The notes under the pieces were generated by a model. It searched no databases and had not been told where the DNA came from. It saw only the letters and a list, made by a program, of their open reading frames with translations. From Candidatus Thalassarchaeaceae archaeon (GTDB lineage: Archaea > Thermoplasmatota > Poseidoniia > Poseidoniales > Thalassarchaeaceae), in assembly GCA_029250565.1 (NCBI GenBank), contig JAQXFA010000121.1, positions 1 through 7,742 of the forward strand: DNA of 7,742 bases. Direction: 5' to 3'. Shown here piece by piece: positions 6,077 to 7,742 of this stretch (position 1 is the stretch's first letter; every line of letters begins with the position of its first letter). The translations under genes and the position numbers were made by a program.

Positions 6077-6697
6077 TCATTCAACATCTTCTGAACCCAT
6101 GATGATAGGAGCTGGACCAGGGTCAAGTTGGGCAACTTCCTCAGCAGTCAATTCTTTTTTCACCGCATCATCATGGCCAATTATGCTGTGCCCCTTAGGG
6201 TCAAGTATTTCGAGAGAAAGGTCGCCGAGTAATTCTCCCTTCGCCAGTGCTGTAAGAGCCATTTCAAGTTGAAATAATTTCTCCAAGTTTTCCTCATCAT
6301 CACACTCTCCATTTTCAATGTCAGCGCGTATTTGTCTCATCATCATACGAATGATGTCAATAAATCGATTTACTACACCTTCAACATTTGAAACATATCC
6401 AGTGGATTGAGTACCAGGTGATACTTCTAAGTCTAACTCCGGTATTCTGACGGTTCCAGAAGAGCCCCTGACAACTCTTGCTTGTAAGTGCTCATCTTTT
6501 TCTATAGACAAAGTGGAAGACAGGGCTCCACGTTCTTCTGAAGGGATGAAATCAGTTTGCCGCATTCCACATTTTTCACAACTAATAGTTATCTGTGTAT
6601 GCTCGCCGAAGTACGGGATTTCAGATGACATTGATAGGAGTTTTAAACAACCTTCTGATTGACAAGTAGGGCATGGTAAATCAACGTCACTTTCCAC
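6077..6697 (-). CDS. Archaeal ZPR1-type zinc-finger protein
   Basis: A 206-residue protein with a single ZPR1 domain. One zinc site is formed by C9/C12 (CPTC) and C40/C43 (CEKC), spaced C-x2-C-x27-C-x2-C. The family signature follows: EIPYFGEHTQI (26-36), ARVVRGSSGTVRIPELDLEV (73-92) and TGYVSNVEGVV (99-109), then a helical region and an acidic tail after about 180. Eukaryotic ZPR1 has two such modules and has been linked to elongation factor eEF1A, recently as a folding chaperone in yeast. An analogous role with aEF1A is inference. The start is GTG at 6697, chosen because a near-perfect Shine-Dalgarno sequence precedes it and CPTC then lies at the very N-terminus, as usual. Translation is probably coupled to the upstream sepF-like gene. 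Confidence 0.92.
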   Translation of the reverse strand: MESDVDLPCPTCQSEGCLKLLSMSSEIPYFGEHTQITISCEKCGMRQTDFIPSEERGALSSTLSIEKDEHLQARVVRGSSGTVRIPELDLEVSPGTQSTGYVSNVEGVVNRFIDIIRMMMRQIRADIENGECDDEENLEKLFQLEMALTALAKGELLGDLSLEILDPKGHSIIGHDDAVKKELTAEEVAQLDPGPAPIIMGSEDVE

Positions 6698-6700
6698 CTT

Positions 6701-6708
6701 ATCACCTC
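6701..6708 (-). promoter_or_regulatory. Shine-Dalgarno sequence of zpr1, overlapping the upstream stop
   Basis: Leftward, GAGGTGAT is an 8-base match to the archaeal Shine-Dalgarno consensus, and GTG at 6697 follows after 3 nt. The sequence begins inside the TGA stop (6709-6707) of the sepF-like gene, giving TGAGGTGAT. It decides the unusual GTG start and links the two genes in one translational unit. Confidence 0.8.
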
Positions 6709-7135
6709 ACAAAGAGTGTTCGAACGATTCTTTTTCTAGGCCGGCAACACCACTTACCCCTGGAGGTAGAACAAGAACTCGATCTTCTCCTAGTTGGACG
6801 AGTGATCCACCTATATCTTTGACAATGAAGTTTGAGATTTGTTCAATTGTAGTCTCAAATTCAAAACCTCTGCCGATGATTTTTCCTAATTCAACAATCA
6901 CCACTTCTCCCTCTGCAGCCCAATTGAATATGTCATCTAAACCTGTAACATCGTGTAACACTGCTCTCCGAATGACCAATTCACCATCAATTCGTGGTAC
7001 AGGGGCATCTGGGTATAATGAGCCCAAGTCATGGTAAAGTTGACCTGGCTCTGGTCGTGGCATTTCCCCTTCTGAGGTACTGGGGATGTCAATCCAGCGG
7101 GGCCCTTCATCATCATCCTCAGTCATTTCCACCAT
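6707..7135 (-). CDS. sepF: SepF-like cell-division protein (DUF552 domain)
   Basis: A 142-residue protein whose region from about 50 to 130 resembles the SepF/DUF552 fold: IRRAVLHDVTGLDDIF (55-70), GEVVIVELGKI (76-86), the helix IEQISNFIVKDIGGSLVQLG (98-117) with the GG at 109-110, and the terminal strand DRVLVLPPGV (118-127). In archaea SepF binds FtsZ and anchors the ring to the membrane. The first ~48 residues are acidic and Pro-rich (TEDDDEGPRW..., MPRPEPGQLY...) and do not look like the short amphipathic membrane helix expected at the SepF N-terminus. A TAA stop immediately precedes the ATG at 7135, so no longer form exists; M4 is the only nearby alternative. It is the first gene of a unit with zpr1. 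The domain call rests on recognition of pattern, not a profile search. Confidence 0.82.
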   Translation of the reverse strand: MVEMTEDDDEGPRWIDIPSTSEGEMPRPEPGQLYHDLGSLYPDAPVPRIDGELVIRRAVLHDVTGLDDIFNWAAEGEVVIVELGKIIGRGFEFETTIEQISNFIVKDIGGSLVQLGEDRVLVLPPGVSGVAGLEKESFEHSL

Positions 7136-7155
7136 TTACCGGTGAAGGGCTTTCC

Positions 7156-7167
7156 ACATAACCAATT
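7156..7167 (-). promoter_or_regulatory. Weak TATA-like box upstream of the sepF-like gene
   Basis: Leftward, AAATTGGTTATG is centred about 26 nt before the ATG at 7135, and GGAAA sits at its upstream edge in the BRE position. No Shine-Dalgarno sequence precedes that ATG, so a leaderless transcript is plausible. The match to a TATA consensus is poor. Confidence 0.25.
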
Positions 7168-7250
7168 TCCTGTTTTGATGTAGTAAGTAGGTGGTTCGGT
7201 TTAGTCGGGTTGATAAGGGGCCGATATTTCCCCTTCCATGCCGAGGCGGG

Positions 7251-7270
7251 CATTCCGCTTCGTGCGAATG
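7251..7270 (+). other. Hairpin in the psmB leader
   Basis: CATTC-C-GC (7251-7258) pairs with GCGAATG (7264-7270) across a TTCGT loop: seven base pairs with one bulged C. Two G-U pairs and one G-C pair could extend it in RNA. It ends 17 nt before the psmB Shine-Dalgarno sequence. If translation began at the in-frame ATG at 7238, this would be coding sequence instead. Confidence 0.3.
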
Positions 7271-7287
7271 TTCAAGAACGGGCGATT

Positions 7288-7292
7288 GGAGG
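7288..7292 (+). promoter_or_regulatory. Shine-Dalgarno sequence of psmB
   Basis: GGAGG lies 8 nt before the ATG at 7301 and is the best ribosome binding site in the divergent spacer. It favours 7301 over the in-frame upstream ATGs at 7268 and 7238 and over the internal ones at 7313 and 7316. Confidence 0.65.
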
Positions 7293-7300
7293 GTAATGAC

Positions 7301-7742
7301 ATGGACGCAGAGATGATGGCATTGAAGACAGGAACTAGCACTATTGGGATATGCTTTGATGGTGGCGTAGTAGTAGGTGCTGATCATCGAGCGACTATGG
7401 GTCACTTTGTGGCTAACAAAAATGTACAGAAGTTATTCTCAATTGCAGATAACATCGCTCTTACAACTGCTGGATTAGTTGGTCACGCTCAAGTCCTTTC
7501 TCGAGTTTTGGCTGCTGAAATAGCCATTTATGAAATGAAGCGCGGAGGAGTCATGAAGGTCGAAGCCGCTGCAACTCTGACTGCTAATATTCTAGGTGGC
7601 AGGCCTTATTGGGTTCAATTATTGATTGCAGGTGTTGATCATGATGGAGGCCATGTATACTCAATTGATTCTGCTGGCGGTTCAATTTCAGACACTTATT
7701 GTGCTACAGGTTCAGGCTCACCTTACATGTATGGGGTTTTAG
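7301..7742 (+). CDS. psmB: 20S proteasome beta subunit, 3' end missing
   Basis: Catalytic subunit of the archaeal 20S proteasome, a threonine protease that degrades proteins inside the barrel formed with alpha rings. From the ATG at 7301 an 11-residue propeptide (MDAEMMALKTG) precedes the self-cleavage site between G11 and T12, giving mature TSTIGI. In mature numbering T1, D17, R19, K33 (NKNVQKLF), G47 (TTAGL) and S129 (GSGS) are all present, so the subunit should be active; D166 lies beyond the window. 147 codons are visible of about 210 expected, and the frame is open at the right edge. In-frame ATGs at 7268 and 7238 would lengthen the propeptide to 22 or 32 residues, but the GGAGG site fits 7301. 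It diverges from the sepF-like gene across 165 bp. Confidence 0.95.
   Translation, partial: MDAEMMALKTGTSTIGICFDGGVVVGADHRATMGHFVANKNVQKLFSIADNIALTTAGLVGHAQVLSRVLAAEIAIYEMKRGGVMKVEAAATLTANILGGRPYWVQLLIAGVDHDGGHVYSIDSAGGSISDTYCATGSGSPYMYGVL

Noticed and set aside
5821..6135. Leftward open frame antisense to the end of trpS
   Set aside because: It covers the conserved TrpRS C-terminal region on the opposite strand and has no recognisable motif.
7136..7405. Leftward open frame across the sepF/psmB spacer
   Set aside because: It overlaps the proteasome propeptide and catalytic residues on the other strand and ends exactly at the sepF-like start; no family features.
1..7742. tRNA or rRNA genes, CRISPR arrays, insertion sequences, attachment sites
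   Set aside because: Reading both strands by eye showed no cloverleaf with T-arm consensus, no regularly spaced repeats, no transposase motifs and no terminal inverted repeats.

Overview
The window looks like archaeal chromosome, most likely a marine planktonic Thermoplasmatota of the Poseidoniia (Marine Group II) type. The lineage is inferred from gene content and was not tested with a tree. The archaeal markers are an archaeal/eukaryal-type tryptophanyl-tRNA synthetase, a 20S proteasome beta subunit with its Thr1 cleavage site, a SepF-like cell-division protein and an archaeal ZPR1-type zinc-finger protein. Ribosome binding sites of the GAGGTGAT type, and a TATA-like box about 26 nt upstream of one start codon (leaderless style), fit the same picture. 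Mixed in are strikingly bacterial-looking metabolic genes: thyA, folA and a PlsC acyltransferase.

Layout, left to right. Positions 27..2225 hold a leftward cluster: an acyltransferase (plsC), thymidylate synthase (thyA), dihydrofolate reductase (folA), and perhaps the first codons of another gene at the left edge. A rightward gene (2286..3461) encodes an orphan exported protein with a signal peptide and one C-terminal membrane helix. It converges on a leftward saccharopine-dehydrogenase-like oxidoreductase (3499..4578). That gene diverges from trpS (4690..6075), which ends one base away from a convergent leftward pair, sepF-like then zpr1 (7135 down to 6077). A 165-bp divergent spacer leads to psmB, which runs off the right edge.

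How the genes work together. ThyA converts dUMP to dTMP and oxidises methylene-tetrahydrofolate to dihydrofolate; FolA reduces it back. The two therefore form a complete thymidylate cycle and are translated in tandem, with the thyA stop codon built into the folA ribosome binding site. The same stop/Shine-Dalgarno architecture links the sepF-like gene to zpr1. PlsC points to ester-linked, bacterial-type phospholipid chemistry. The other genes are informational (TrpRS), protein quality control (proteasome, ZPR1) and cell division (SepF).

No tRNA, rRNA, CRISPR array, insertion sequence or long repeat was seen. No gene-free stretch exceeds about 165 bp. The least explained items are the exported protein, the oxidoreductase of unknown substrate, the insertion in TrpRS, and hairpins in the trpS and psmB leaders. 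I found no clear evidence of a new multi-gene system.
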